From: a bacterium
GTDB lineage: Bacteria; DRYD01
Direction of reading: 5' to 3'
Length of the DNA: 64,000 nt
Assembly (NCBI GenBank): GCA_030549815.1
Contig: JAUQQQ010000001.1
Span: 80,524-144,523 of the forward strand
The notes below the pieces were generated by a model, which ran no database searches, was not told where the DNA came from, and worked only from the letters and a program-made list of their open reading frames with translations. A program made the translations under genes and the position numbers. Of this stretch, positions 34,910 through 44,732 are shown in pieces. The number at the start of each line of letters is the position of its first letter. Within the stretch, counting starts at the first letter, position 1.

Positions 34910-36184
34910 ATGGTAGAAAGGCCAAAAGGAACAAACGATTACATCCACCCAGAAAGTAGTTTAAGAAAAATAATCGTAGAAAAAATATCCAACTTTTTTG
35001 AAATCTTAGGTTACAAACCTATAGAAACTCCCATTTTTGAAAGTGTAGATCTTTTCAAGAGATCGGCTGGGGTGGTTAGTGATATCGTTAGTAAAGAAAT
35101 GTATGAATTCCAGGATAAGAAGGGAAGACATTTAGCATTAAGGCCTGAAATAACAGCACCAGTTGTAAGAGCAATCATCCAAAACAATTTGCTCCAACAA
35201 CAAATTATAAAACTCTATTATGTAGGAAGTATATTCAGGTATGAGAAACCTCAAAAGGATAGATACAGACAAGCCACGCAATTTGGAGTAGAATATCTCG
35301 GAATAGAAAATTATATTGCAGATTTTGAGCTTATTTTCTCAATCTATAAACTATACCAGTCATTCAATTTAGATGTAGAAATTCATGTAAACAGCATAGG
35401 TTGTAAGGATTGCCGTCCTCAATACAGACAAAAACTTTATGAATACTTTTCCAAGCACAAAGAAAATTTATGTAATGACTGCCAGAGGAGATTAGAAGAA
35501 AATCCATTAAGAATCTTAGATTGCAAAAACCCTAATTGTAAACTAATCTCAAAAGAAGCACCAAAATCTATAGAATACCTTTGTCAAAATTGTGATAAAC
35601 ACCACAAAGAATTAACTAATATTTTGAAATTTTATAATGTACCACTAATAGAAAACCATTATTTAGTTAGAGGCTTGGATTATTATAATAGGACAGTTTT
35701 TGAAGTTAAATTTGAAGGTGTTGATTTAGCAGGTGGGGGTAGATACGATTACTTGGTTAATCAGATAAGTGAAGGTAAATACGATATGCCAGCTATAGGA
35801 TTTGCAGGTGGCCTTGAAAGATTAACCAATATACTAAAAGAAAAACAAAACATCAACAAATTTTTAGGTGAAAACATCAAGATTAACCTGGTTTCCCTAA
35901 CAAATGAAGCAGATAAAATAATAACAGGTATATATACAAGAATAATTAATAAAATAGCTGGCAAGAAAAATTCAATAGAAGTAAACTTGATGAAATTTGA
36001 AAAATTGTCAAAAGCTCTGAAAATTGCCGATAAAATGAAAGCAAATTATACCTTGTTTATGGGAGAAGAAGAAATAAAAGAAGATGAAATAACGATAAAA
36101 AATATGGAAACAGGAAAACAAGAAAAAATAAAAGTAGAAAACTTCATGATAAAATTTTTCGAAGAAATAATTAATATTGAATAA
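34910..36184 (+). CDS. hisS: Histidyl-tRNA synthetase
   Basis: A 424-residue class II synthetase. Motif 1 is around GYKPIETPIFE. Motif 2 is FRYEKPQKDRYRQATQFG. The His-binding motifs LVRGLDYYNRTVFEVK and LAGGGRYD, and a final motif 3 GFAGGLERL, are all present. Conserved Cys pairs around residues 165-245 (CKDC, CNDC, CKNPNC, CQNC) form a putative zinc site that some HisRS carry. The short C-terminal anticodon-binding region ends at ELVKEFEEIIN-like sequence. Charges tRNA-His. Confidence 0.97.
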   Translation: MVERPKGTNDYIHPESSLRKIIVEKISNFFEILGYKPIETPIFESVDLFKRSAGVVSDIVSKEMYEFQDKKGRHLALRPEITAPVVRAIIQNNLLQQQIIKLYYVGSIFRYEKPQKDRYRQATQFGVEYLGIENYIADFELIFSIYKLYQSFNLDVEIHVNSIGCKDCRPQYRQKLYEYFSKHKENLCNDCQRRLEENPLRILDCKNPNCKLISKEAPKSIEYLCQNCDKHHKELTNILKFYNVPLIENHYLVRGLDYYNRTVFEVKFEGVDLAGGGRYDYLVNQISEGKYDMPAIGFAGGLERLTNILKEKQNINKFLGENIKINLVSLTNEADKIITGIYTRIINKIAGKKNSIEVNLMKFEKLSKALKIADKMKANYTLFMGEEEIKEDEITIKNMETGKQEKIKVENFMIKFFEEIINIE

Positions 36185-36479
36185 TTATCTTTAACATATG
36201 GAAAAATTCTTTTTAATATATTAATATTTAGAAATAACAAATCTTCAACCTACTTCCACTAGATTTAAACTCTTTCTGAACCCCAAAAAATTATTTTTAA
36301 ATGAAAATCTTCAAAATCTTTTCAGAATATTCAGAGCATTCATATTTTCTTCTATCTTTACTTGAACAAGGATAGACCTTCCAAAATCGGATCCTAAAAA
36401 TTTTTTAAAGTAAGAATTTCTACTACAAGAAAAATTTAACGAGAATTTAAGGAGAATTTAGGAAAAATTTAAGAAAAAT
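36185..36479. other. Convergent intergenic gap
   Basis: Between hisS and the Ycf45/SpoIIIAA-like gene, which converge here. It is very AT-rich with several near-repeats of GAGAATTTAAGG/GAAAAATTTAAG at 36440-36478. No convincing terminator hairpin and no open frame of note. Confidence 0.5.
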
Positions 36480-38072
36480 CTATTTGTTTCTGTATATAAC
36501 GACTCGCCTGTAAGGTTCCTCTCCTTCACTTTTCGAAAACAATCCATATTTTTCCACTAACTCATGTTGTATTTTTCTTATCTCCTGGCTTTGAGGTTCT
36601 AACTCTATTTTTTCCAAATTTTGCTCATACATAATCTTAATCTTTTCTTCAATTTCTTGGACTATTTGGTTTATATCATAATTACTTCCTTCAAAATATC
36701 TATCCAATATCTTTGATATTTGAGCAAAAGTATTACTTCTAACTATCATTATATTTTTAAGCAATTGTTGAAGTGAAGGATTTTTATGAATTCTTTTCTC
36801 TATTTCTTGCTTTTTAGATTTAAGAGTAATGATAAAATCTGCCTGATGGAGGTCAAAGACTATATCTATGGGTAAATCGAGATCTGAAATTGCCCGTTGT
36901 AATCTATCAACACTTATGGCAAAAGGATATATCTTATATCTTTTCTCTTCAAGTTTCTCAAATTTTTCTTCCTTTTCAACTTTTTCTTTTCTATCATTTT
37001 TTAAATCAATCGTTATTTTTTTTTCAAAAGATTCTTTTCGTTCTTCCTTACCATACATATATTCTTTTTGTATAACTTTATACCCATTGTTTTCCCTAAC
37101 CCTTATTTCAGGTTTAATAGGGTATCCTTTAAGTATAAGATCTACAGCCAATGCAACATTGGAATATATAGCAAACATGTCTCTATCAACTATTTCTACA
37201 AGGATATCAAACGTTGGAGGATTTTTTCTTTCCAATACTGTTTTTTGAGTTCCTCTTCTTCTTGCTTCTTCGTCACTTAAAATAACGGCCTGGATACCTC
37301 CAACTAAATCAGAAAGAGTTGGATTAAGAATAAGATTTTCCAAGTTCCTACCATGTGCAGTAGCTATCAACTGTACTCCTCTTTCGGCGATAGTTCTTGC
37401 TGCATAGGCTTCCTCCTGTGTTCCCATTTCATCTATTATTATCACTTCTGGCATATGGTTTTCCACAGCTTCTATCATTACTTTATGCTGAAGTTCGGGT
37501 GTAGTAACCTGCATCCTCCTTGCTCTACCTATAGCAGGATGTGGTATGTCTCCATCCCCACCAATCTCATTAGATGTATCAACAATAACAACTCTTTTTT
37601 TCAATTCATCATTTATTATTCTTGCTGTTTCTCTAAGGATAGTAGTTTTACCAACTCCGGGTTTTCCAAGTAAAAGTAAGCTTTTACCTGTTTTTATGTA
37701 ATCAAGGATTACATCTGCAGCACCATAAACTGCCCTACCAACTCTACATGTTAGTCCAACAATAACTCCATTTCGATTTCTTATGGCAGATATCCTATGT
37801 AAAGTTCTGGGAATACCCGCCCTATTATCTTTTCCAAACTCCCCTATCCTCTTGACAACATACTCTATATCGTCATACATTATTTCTCTTGAAGAGATTA
37901 TTTCAAAATCGTCTGGAAATCTAATTTCAGGAGTCCTTCCCACATCCATTACTATTTCTATGATTTCTGAAATTCTTGGATGCTTCTCTATTTTTGATGA
38001 GATGAATGGGGGCAAAACTTGCACCATCAGCAATATTTCTTCAATGTTTTTATTTTCCATCTTATTTTCCAT
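36480..38072 (-). CDS. AAA-ATPase of the Ycf45/SpoIIIAA-like group
   Basis: A 530-residue P-loop ATPase with Walker A LLLGKPGVGKTTI around residue 140 and Walker B PEVIIIDEMGT around residue 210. NPTLSDLVGGIQAV and DEEARRRGTQKTV follow. This matches the Ycf45/SpoIIIAA-like secretion-type ATPase family, which often has a C-terminal R3H nucleic-acid domain. The C-terminal 170 residues here are Lys/Glu-rich and could contain a degenerate one. Its function in non-sporulating bacteria is unknown. It lies four bases after the CNNM gene; GGAG is eight bases before the ATG. Confidence 0.82.
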   Translation of the reverse strand: MENKMENKNIEEILLMVQVLPPFISSKIEKHPRISEIIEIVMDVGRTPEIRFPDDFEIISSREIMYDDIEYVVKRIGEFGKDNRAGIPRTLHRISAIRNRNGVIVGLTCRVGRAVYGAADVILDYIKTGKSLLLLGKPGVGKTTILRETARIINDELKKRVVIVDTSNEIGGDGDIPHPAIGRARRMQVTTPELQHKVMIEAVENHMPEVIIIDEMGTQEEAYAARTIAERGVQLIATAHGRNLENLILNPTLSDLVGGIQAVILSDEEARRRGTQKTVLERKNPPTFDILVEIVDRDMFAIYSNVALAVDLILKGYPIKPEIRVRENNGYKVIQKEYMYGKEERKESFEKKITIDLKNDRKEKVEKEEKFEKLEEKRYKIYPFAISVDRLQRAISDLDLPIDIVFDLHQADFIITLKSKKQEIEKRIHKNPSLQQLLKNIMIVRSNTFAQISKILDRYFEGSNYDINQIVQEIEEKIKIMYEQNLEKIELEPQSQEIRKIQHELVEKYGLFSKSEGEEPYRRVVIYRNK

Positions 38073-38076
38073 ACTT

Positions 38077-39324
38077 TTACTCCATCCTTATTAATACTTT
38101 ATTTATTCTATTTTTCTTTATTTCAAGTATTTTTAAAACTATATTATCAATATTAATAATTTCGCCTTCCTGAGGTATCCTTCCTAATTTTGTGTATATA
38201 AGCCCTGATAATGTAGTATATTCTCTTTCATCTTTATCAGGGAATTCAAATCCCAAAAATTCTTCCAAAGTATAAATATCTATCTTAGGATTAACAATAT
38301 ACTCAAAATCAGAAATTTTTTGAATATTTTCTTCTTCTATTTCCTTATCATGTTCATCATGAATTTTACCCAATAATTCCTGTATTAGATCAGTAATAGT
38401 AACTATTCCGCTTGTTCCGCCATATTCATCAACAACAATAGCAATAGAAGATCTATTTTGTTTCATTATTTCCAATAATTCATATACATTTTTTGATTCA
38501 GGTACAATCAAAGGAATTCTGGCAATATCTTTTAGCCTTATATATCCTTGGTTAGTCAATACGTATTTAAGAATATCCTTAAGGAAGACAACTCCAATAA
38601 TATTATCAATGCTTTCTTCATAAACAGGATATTTAGAATATCCATATTTCATAACCACACTGCTTATCTCAGAAATTGTCTTATTAGATTCAAGAGCGAC
38701 AATATCAACCCTTGGAACCATTATTTCTCTTACCAAAGTATCATCAATAGATAGGAATTTTTCGATTATCTCCATTCTATAGTCATCCCAATTAAAATCA
38801 TCTAAGAAAACAATCGCCTCAGCAAAGTATTTCTTACTTAAATCTATATCTTGTTCAAAAATTCTCAAAATGAGATTAACAAAATTTCCTAAAATTTTTG
38901 ATAATGGGATAAGAAAAGAAAAGATTTTCATAAATCCGAACACCACGTCCAAAAATCTTAAAAACCTATTAATACGAATAAACAAAATATCCTTAACAAC
39001 AGTATCGATAAAAACCCAAGCAGCCAAATAACCGAATATTAATAAAAAAGCAACTACAATTTTATTACTAAAAAAATACAATGAAGAAGAAAAAAACACT
39101 AATAAGAATAAAATAAATAATAGTAGAACAACATAAATATATTCTTGTCTCTTTTGAAGAAAAATGTTTACTGTTTCGGTATCATCAACTAAATGAGAAT
39201 AACTTTTCAATATATACGGAGAGCAGAAGACAAAGTAATAGTATATAGTTCTAAAAAGCAAAGACAGAATGCCTATTATTACTGTAAAAATGATTATTAT
39301 ACTCTGGTTTTCTATTTCACCCAT
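38077..39324 (-). CDS. CNNM/HlyC-CorC family membrane protein 1
   Basis: A 415-residue protein: an N-terminal DUF21-like membrane region with about four helices (residues 1-160), then a CBS pair (REIMVPRVDIVALESNKTIS and the second, SIAIVVDEYGGTSGIVTITD), and a CorC_HlyC domain (residues about 330-415, DFEYIVNPKIDIYTLEEF). These proteins are implicated in Mg/Co homeostasis. It starts directly after the second CNNM gene. Confidence 0.88.
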   Translation of the reverse strand: MGEIENQSIIIIFTVIIGILSLLFRTIYYYFVFCSPYILKSYSHLVDDTETVNIFLQKRQEYIYVVLLLFILFLLVFFSSSLYFFSNKIVVAFLLIFGYLAAWVFIDTVVKDILFIRINRFLRFLDVVFGFMKIFSFLIPLSKILGNFVNLILRIFEQDIDLSKKYFAEAIVFLDDFNWDDYRMEIIEKFLSIDDTLVREIMVPRVDIVALESNKTISEISSVVMKYGYSKYPVYEESIDNIIGVVFLKDILKYVLTNQGYIRLKDIARIPLIVPESKNVYELLEIMKQNRSSIAIVVDEYGGTSGIVTITDLIQELLGKIHDEHDKEIEEENIQKISDFEYIVNPKIDIYTLEEFLGFEFPDKDEREYTTLSGLIYTKLGRIPQEGEIINIDNIVLKILEIKKNRINKVLIRME

Positions 39325-40611
39325 TTATTTTGTATAAATTTTAATATACTTTACTGCATTTCCTTTTACTTCCAATATCTTTATTTTATACCCCTTATAT
39401 GTTATAATTTCATCCTTTTTAGGTTTTTTCCCTTTCATAATATCATATATAAAAGAAGAAATCAATGAATTTTTTTGATCAAAAACATCTCTTATTTCTT
39501 CAGGTAATTCATATACATAAGCATCAGTAGAAATGACGTATCCGTCTTTAACTTTCATTATTTTTGTCTTATCAAGGTCAAATTCATCAAGTATTGTCCC
39601 AGTTACTTTACCAAGTATATCATCAAAAGTAATCACTCCTTTATTTCCACCAAACTCATCAACCACAACAGCCATTAAAACATGTTCTTTTTTCATTTGA
39701 TTCAAAGCAGAAAATAAATCCGAATTCTCAGGAATAAAAAGAACCTTTCTGTTAATTAAACTTATGATTTCTCCAACTGTAAAAACTTTCTTTCTTATTG
39801 CTAAAAAAACATCCTTAATATGTAATATTCCAACAACATTATCCACATTGTCTTTATAAACAGGATACCTACTGTGTAAAGTATTAACAACAACATCGAT
39901 AACATTTTCAATCCTGTCGTTATAATTAAGAAATATCACATCAGTTCGATGGACCATAACATCTTTAACTTTATAATTACCAAGTTCAAGTACTGAATTA
40001 ACAAAATTGTATAAATTTTCATTCATCTGTCCCGAATCTTTAATTCCCTTGATAATATCCTTTATTTCATCAATCGTATACTTTATTTCTTTATGCTCAG
40101 ACGTATCAACCCCAAAAAGAAGAGCAACTTTATTTTGAACAACTTTAACAACAAATGTTATAGGCAAAAACAGAAAACTAAAAAATTCAAGCATTAAAGA
40201 AGAAAATATTATTACTCTTTCGGAGTTATAAACACCGATCAATTTTGGCACCTGCTCACCCAATATTAAATGTAAAAAAGTTATTAAAATAAACGCAAAA
40301 ACAATAGCTAAAAAATGAGAAGAAAAGAATGCAATACTTTCTACTTTTAAGATATTAATAAAAATTTTTTCAAGGACATCGGCAAAAGTAGGCTCAGCCA
40401 ACCAACCTAATATTAAACTAGCTAAAGTAATACCCACTTGACAAGTTGCTAAATAGTGGTCCATTTTTAAATACTGATTATACGGCAACGAAAACCTAAT
40501 TTTTTTTAGCTTCAAAGGATTTGAAGAAACAAGTGCAAATTCAGTTAAAACAAAAAAACCATTCAAAAATATCAATAAAAACGTAAAAACTAAATTTTTA
40601 AAAAACTCCAT
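39325..40611 (-). CDS. CNNM/HlyC-CorC family membrane protein 2
   Basis: A 428-residue paralogue of the following gene. DUF21 at the N-terminus is well matched (FALVSSNPLKLKKIRF, HLATCQVGITLASLILGWLAEP, LHLILGEQVPKL). The CBS pair (KDVMVHRTDVIFLNYN, VLMAVVVDEFGGNKGVITFDD) and a CorC_HlyC end (GYVISTDAYVYELPEEI) follow. GGAGGG overlaps the upstream stop and precedes the ATG. Two tandem CNNM genes are common in bacteria; they may form a heteromeric transporter, which is inference. Confidence 0.9.
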   Translation of the reverse strand: MEFFKNLVFTFLLIFLNGFFVLTEFALVSSNPLKLKKIRFSLPYNQYLKMDHYLATCQVGITLASLILGWLAEPTFADVLEKIFINILKVESIAFFSSHFLAIVFAFILITFLHLILGEQVPKLIGVYNSERVIIFSSLMLEFFSFLFLPITFVVKVVQNKVALLFGVDTSEHKEIKYTIDEIKDIIKGIKDSGQMNENLYNFVNSVLELGNYKVKDVMVHRTDVIFLNYNDRIENVIDVVVNTLHSRYPVYKDNVDNVVGILHIKDVFLAIRKKVFTVGEIISLINRKVLFIPENSDLFSALNQMKKEHVLMAVVVDEFGGNKGVITFDDILGKVTGTILDEFDLDKTKIMKVKDGYVISTDAYVYELPEEIRDVFDQKNSLISSFIYDIMKGKKPKKDEIITYKGYKIKILEVKGNAVKYIKIYTK

Positions 40612-41361
40612 TTACCCTCCAAACAATCTAATTAAATTAATCAACACATAAGTAATAATAATCCCGAATATAGCACCATTAATAATCTCTTGCAAAGTAT
40701 GGATTTTTGCTTCTAATCTACTTTGAGCAACAAGAAGTGCCAAAACCAAAGACATAAAGATAGAAACGTAGTCATTCCAATTATGAATAGCTATAAACGT
40801 AAAAGTAGAGAAAGCTAAAGCAGAATGAACACTTATTATCCCACCCTGGATATTATCTCCCCTACCCTTAATCCTCATATATAATATCTTAACAAACATC
40901 GAAGAAAGTAAAACAAAGACAAAAACGAATAAATATACATATTCAGGTAAAGCAGAAATCTTCTGGATCAACAACGGAGTATTAGAAGAAATTTTCTTAG
41001 AAAATATAATAATACCAACAATTACAGAAAGGACAGCAGAAATAAGGACAGCAGCAGCAGATATGTCCTTCACCATCTTTATTCTTTCATCTTTATTACT
41101 TTCAACCTTATCAGACAATATCTCAATTGAAGTATTAAACAACTCAGTTATAAAAACAAGAGCAACAACGATTAATATAATAACTAATTCCCAAGTAGTT
41201 AAACTTAAAAAAAATGTAGATAAAATAACGAATAAAGCAAAAATCAGATGTATCCTCAAGTTTCTTTCTTGATAAAAAGCTTCAAACAAACCATTAACAG
41301 CATTAGAAAAACTTTCTAATAAACTTGAACTAAGTTTATTTCTTCTAAATTTATCCGACAT
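40612..41361 (-). CDS. DgkA-PAP2 fusion (lipid kinase and phosphatase)
   Basis: A 249-residue membrane protein in two halves. Residues 1-110 follow DgkA/undecaprenol kinase: a short amphipathic lead (LLESFSNAVNGLFEAFYQERN), transmembrane helices, then ELFNTSIEILSDKV, the conserved ExxNTxIExxxD site. Residues about 135-249 resemble a PAP2-type phosphatase with SVHSALAFSTF in place of SGHS and HTLQEIINGAIFG. The combined protein could phosphorylate and dephosphorylate undecaprenol lipid carriers. It sits next to ybeY and the PgpH-like gene in the commonly conserved order. Confidence 0.78.
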   Translation of the reverse strand: MSDKFRRNKLSSSLLESFSNAVNGLFEAFYQERNLRIHLIFALFVILSTFFLSLTTWELVIILIVVALVFITELFNTSIEILSDKVESNKDERIKMVKDISAAAVLISAVLSVIVGIIIFSKKISSNTPLLIQKISALPEYVYLFVFVFVLLSSMFVKILYMRIKGRGDNIQGGIISVHSALAFSTFTFIAIHNWNDYVSIFMSLVLALLVAQSRLEAKIHTLQEIINGAIFGIIITYVLINLIRLFGG

Positions 41362-41363
41362 AT

Positions 41364-41753
41364 TTACTTTTCTCCATAGAAATCATTAAAAATCATATCT
41401 TGAATTTTTTTAGCCTCACTTTCATCTTTACCAACAGCATGAAGTAAAGAATGGATTAATACAAGTGACAATTCTTTATAGAATGGATGCTTTATCTTTT
41501 TTGCATTTTGTCTAATAATATCCAAACACAAATATATTTGCACAGAATCATCATAAATCAATGTTATAGTGTCTGTAAACACATTAATACCCCATATTTG
41601 TTTTTTTAATCTTCTTATAGTTCGTGGTTCAACAAAGTCAATTATAACTATTTTTTGAATAGGAAAGTAATTCTTAAAAAATCTAAAAACCTTACTACAA
41701 ATACTTTTTATTTTTGAGTTTTTTGTATTAACTATAAGCTGTTTTTTTGGCAT
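41364..41753 (-). CDS. ybeY: YbeY endoribonuclease (diverged zinc site)
   Basis: A 129-residue member of the YbeY rRNA-maturation family. The C-terminal motif reads IHSLLHAVGKDESEAKKIQDMIF, matching the family's HGTLHLLGYDH plus M-x-x-x-Q-x-x-I. Of the three zinc-binding histidines, the first two are present, but the third (GYDH) is replaced by Glu (GKDE). It is also shorter than typical YbeY (about 150). The ATG overlaps the upstream gene by 26 bases. The neighbourhood (PgpH-like upstream, DgkA-like downstream) fits ybeY. Confidence 0.8.
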   Translation of the reverse strand: MPKKQLIVNTKNSKIKSICSKVFRFFKNYFPIQKIVIIDFVEPRTIRRLKKQIWGINVFTDTITLIYDDSVQIYLCLDIIRQNAKKIKHPFYKELSLVLIHSLLHAVGKDESEAKKIQDMIFNDFYGEK

Positions 41754-43842
41754 ACTTAGGGTAATTAATTCTGGTATGATAAGATATATAAAGATTCTTT
41801 ATTAATGTGTCCTTTATAATACTTAATTCTTTAAAAGTAAGATCAACATCAGAGAATTGTCCCTCTTGTTGTAGCCTACTAATAATATTTTCAGTTAATT
41901 TTTCAATAGAAGAAAAAGAGTATTCAGATAGAGTTCTAGATGCAGCTTCAACACTATCACAAATCATAAGAATAACCATTTCTTTAGTATATGGTTTTGG
42001 CCCAGGATATTTAAAATCCTCCTCTCTTACATCAAACGAATATTTTTTAGCAGTATTTTGTAATTTTTTTGCTTTGACAAAGAAATAGAGAATAGTAGTA
42101 GTTCCATGATGAGTTTTTATAAATTCTGATATTATAGGTGGTAAATTGTATCTTTGGGCAATTTTTACTCCTTCAGAAACATGAGCCTTGATTATCGAAG
42201 CACTTAGAAAAGGTTCTTTTTCATCATGGGGATTTTTTTCTCCCTCAACCAAATTTTCGACAAAATATTTTGGTCTTAACATTTTTCCTATATCGTGATA
42301 TAGAGCACCAATTTTAACAAGTATAGGATTAGCCCCGATCGCCAAAGCACATGATTCAGATAATTCTGACACTCTTAAACTGTGATTAAAAGTTCCAGGT
42401 GCAGCTTTAGAAAATTCAGATAAAAGGGGATTATTCAAATCTAACAACCACCTCATCCTATTTATTCCTATACCTTCAATACCAACACCCGCTAATAATA
42501 CAAAAAAGTAAGTAAGAATAAACGAAAACATAACTGAGACAATAGAGAAAGAAAAATAAACTACAAAATTATCTATTAACTTAAGTAAAAACATAAATGA
42601 AAACTCCACAATAAAAAATATTATTACCCACAACATAAAACCAATATCCAACCTATTCAAAAGAATACCTAACCTATTATTTTCATTTTTATAAACAAAA
42701 TAAAAGAAGAATAAAAAAGTGATAACAAAAAATAAAAGTAGATCATAAGAAAGTATATTACCAAAAATTTGATAATAAGCAATATTATATAAAATTAGGG
42801 AACATATAAAAACTATAGAATATAAAACAAAACCACCCACAAAGAAAGCAAAGAAAAAAGTTGTCCAAAAAGGAATTAAATAAAAAAATGGCTTATCAAT
42901 CAAAACAATAAAAATTAAACTAAAAAACAGCAAAAAACTAAGATAGTAAATCTCTATATTGCTTACTTTTATCTTAATCGAATAAATAAACGATAAAAAT
43001 AAGAAGAAGAAAATAGAAACAAAAATAGAAGATAAAAGAAACTTTTGTCTATAATAATCCTTTGTTTTAGTTTCATTTATTATCTTGAAAGCTTCATCAC
43101 TAATATTTTGTCCCTTTTTAACTATAACAGATCCCTTTTTTAAACTATAAATCCTGGGTATCTTATTAATCATTTCAATATGTTTTTCTAAAGTTTTTGT
43201 AATATTTACAAATTTATTTGGTAATATTAACTTTGCTAAGTTAAGAATAACTGCTTCTTTGTATTTTTGCAAGTATTTACTATTTTTTGCTTCTTTTAGA
43301 TATATATCCAATTGTTCTTCAATTTTTGATAAAATAAAAGGGATTTCAGACAAAGTAATTCCTTTTTTATATTCTATTTCCAACATTTCTAATACTATCC
43401 TTCGAATTAATTCTATATCTTCCACATTAATTTCTTTCAATAGTTTTAAGTCCCCTACATTTTGATTATTTTCCAATATTTTAACTTTTTGATTACTCTT
43501 TACTTTTTTTAACAATTCAATTTGGAAATCAAAAAAATTATTTACATCATAAATAACTTTTTCTGCGATATTATTATCAATATCGTACTCCTTTATTTTA
43601 TAAACATCTTGAATCTTTTCTAAATATTGCTTTTCATCTATAACTCCCTCATAATCTTTGAATAATACAATATTAAATTTGGCTATAGAATTAGGTTTTA
43701 TATCAAAGAAAAGAAGAAGGTAAAAATAGTAAATAATTCCAGAAATAAATGAAATTAAAATAATATTTCTTAATATAGGGAGTTTAGCTTTATAAATAGC
43801 TATACGATTCTTAATTTTAGAAAATAAATTGAGAAAATACAT
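41728..43842 (-). CDS. PgpH-like HD-domain phosphodiesterase (7TMR-HD)
   Basis: A 704-residue protein with the 7TMR-HDED/HD layout: an N-terminal helix, a soluble extracytoplasmic domain (about 40-250), six or seven transmembrane helices (about 260-455), and a C-terminal HD domain. The HD domain shows NHSLRVSELSESCALAIGAN, LYHDIGKM (the HD pair), KAHVSEGVKIAQRYNLPP, and KTHHGTT, then MICDSVEAASRTL. In Listeria the family degrades cyclic di-AMP. It is followed by ybeY and DgkA-like genes, the usual neighbourhood. Confidence 0.92.
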   Translation of the reverse strand: MYFLNLFSKIKNRIAIYKAKLPILRNIILISFISGIIYYFYLLLFFDIKPNSIAKFNIVLFKDYEGVIDEKQYLEKIQDVYKIKEYDIDNNIAEKVIYDVNNFFDFQIELLKKVKSNQKVKILENNQNVGDLKLLKEINVEDIELIRRIVLEMLEIEYKKGITLSEIPFILSKIEEQLDIYLKEAKNSKYLQKYKEAVILNLAKLILPNKFVNITKTLEKHIEMINKIPRIYSLKKGSVIVKKGQNISDEAFKIINETKTKDYYRQKFLLSSIFVSIFFFLFLSFIYSIKIKVSNIEIYYLSFLLFFSLIFIVLIDKPFFYLIPFWTTFFFAFFVGGFVLYSIVFICSLILYNIAYYQIFGNILSYDLLLFFVITFLFFFYFVYKNENNRLGILLNRLDIGFMLWVIIFFIVEFSFMFLLKLIDNFVVYFSFSIVSVMFSFILTYFFVLLAGVGIEGIGINRMRWLLDLNNPLLSEFSKAAPGTFNHSLRVSELSESCALAIGANPILVKIGALYHDIGKMLRPKYFVENLVEGEKNPHDEKEPFLSASIIKAHVSEGVKIAQRYNLPPIISEFIKTHHGTTTILYFFVKAKKLQNTAKKYSFDVREEDFKYPGPKPYTKEMVILMICDSVEAASRTLSEYSFSSIEKLTENIISRLQQEGQFSDVDLTFKELSIIKDTLIKNLYISYHTRINYPKYAKKTAYS

Positions 43843-43850
43843 TCAATTAA

Positions 43851-44729
43851 CTATTTCAAAGCCTCTACTCCAGCAGAAATTTCTAACAATTCCTTAGTTA
43901 TCGATTCTTGTCTTTGTTTAAAGAATAGCAATTTCAAATCTTTTATTAATTTTTCGGCATTATCTGTTGCAGTATTCATTGCAGAAAACCGAGCACTAAA
44001 CTCAGACAGTTTTGCCTCAACCAATAACTTGTATATCAAACTATCAACATATAACTCTATTATATAATTTCCTATTACTTCTAAAGAAGGTTCAAATAAA
44101 AAATGATCAACAGTTTTCTCGATTTTCTCTTTATCATCACTTTTAAGATTCAAAAGGGGTAAAACTTTTTCTACATCAGGTTGATAACGAATAGAATTAA
44201 TAAACTTTGTATACACAACTTCAACAGAATTAGCATCCTTATTATCCTTATAAGCACTGATAACAAATTCATTTATTTTCCTACAAAATTCAAAAGTAGG
44301 CACATCAGGTATCTTCTCAAAATTACCCAATATAGTATAATTTCTTTTAGAAAAGTAAAAATAAGCTTTTTTACCAACCGTTATTAGCTTTACTTTATTC
44401 TTATTATACTTTTTTTCAAAGAAATTAAAAAGATTAGTATTATAAGCACCACATAATCCTTTGTCAGATGAAATAATCACAACGATTGTTTTATCTGCAT
44501 TTCTCTCTTTAAAATATTCTAAACTATTCATCATTATCAGAAAATCATGGTTTCTTAGTAATAGGTTCAATATTTCTTTAATAGAACTAAGGTAGGTTTT
44601 AAAAGGGAAAAAAGTTTTTTGAATTTTTTTCAATTTTATACTGGCGATTAATTTCATTGCTTTTGTAATTTGACGAATATTGTTAGCAGCCTTTATTCTA
44701 TTTTTTATTTCTTTCAAAGCCATTGACAT
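43851..44729 (-). CDS. atpG: ATP synthase F1 gamma subunit
   Basis: A 292-residue protein matching AtpG at both ends: ALKEIKNRIKAANNIRQITKAM and KLIASIKL at the start, and FSARFSAMNTATDNAEKLI and EISAGVEAL at the end. The central ISSDKGLCGAYNTNLF is canonical. It is the rotor shaft of ATP synthase. Oddly, no atpA, atpD, atpC or other subunit genes are adjacent; it lies between a PgpH-like gene and def. CAGGTGA precedes the ATG. Confidence 0.95.
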   Translation of the reverse strand: MSMALKEIKNRIKAANNIRQITKAMKLIASIKLKKIQKTFFPFKTYLSSIKEILNLLLRNHDFLIMMNSLEYFKERNADKTIVVIISSDKGLCGAYNTNLFNFFEKKYNKNKVKLITVGKKAYFYFSKRNYTILGNFEKIPDVPTFEFCRKINEFVISAYKDNKDANSVEVVYTKFINSIRYQPDVEKVLPLLNLKSDDKEKIEKTVDHFLFEPSLEVIGNYIIELYVDSLIYKLLVEAKLSEFSARFSAMNTATDNAEKLIKDLKLLFFKQRQESITKELLEISAGVEALK

Positions 44730-44732
44730 AAA

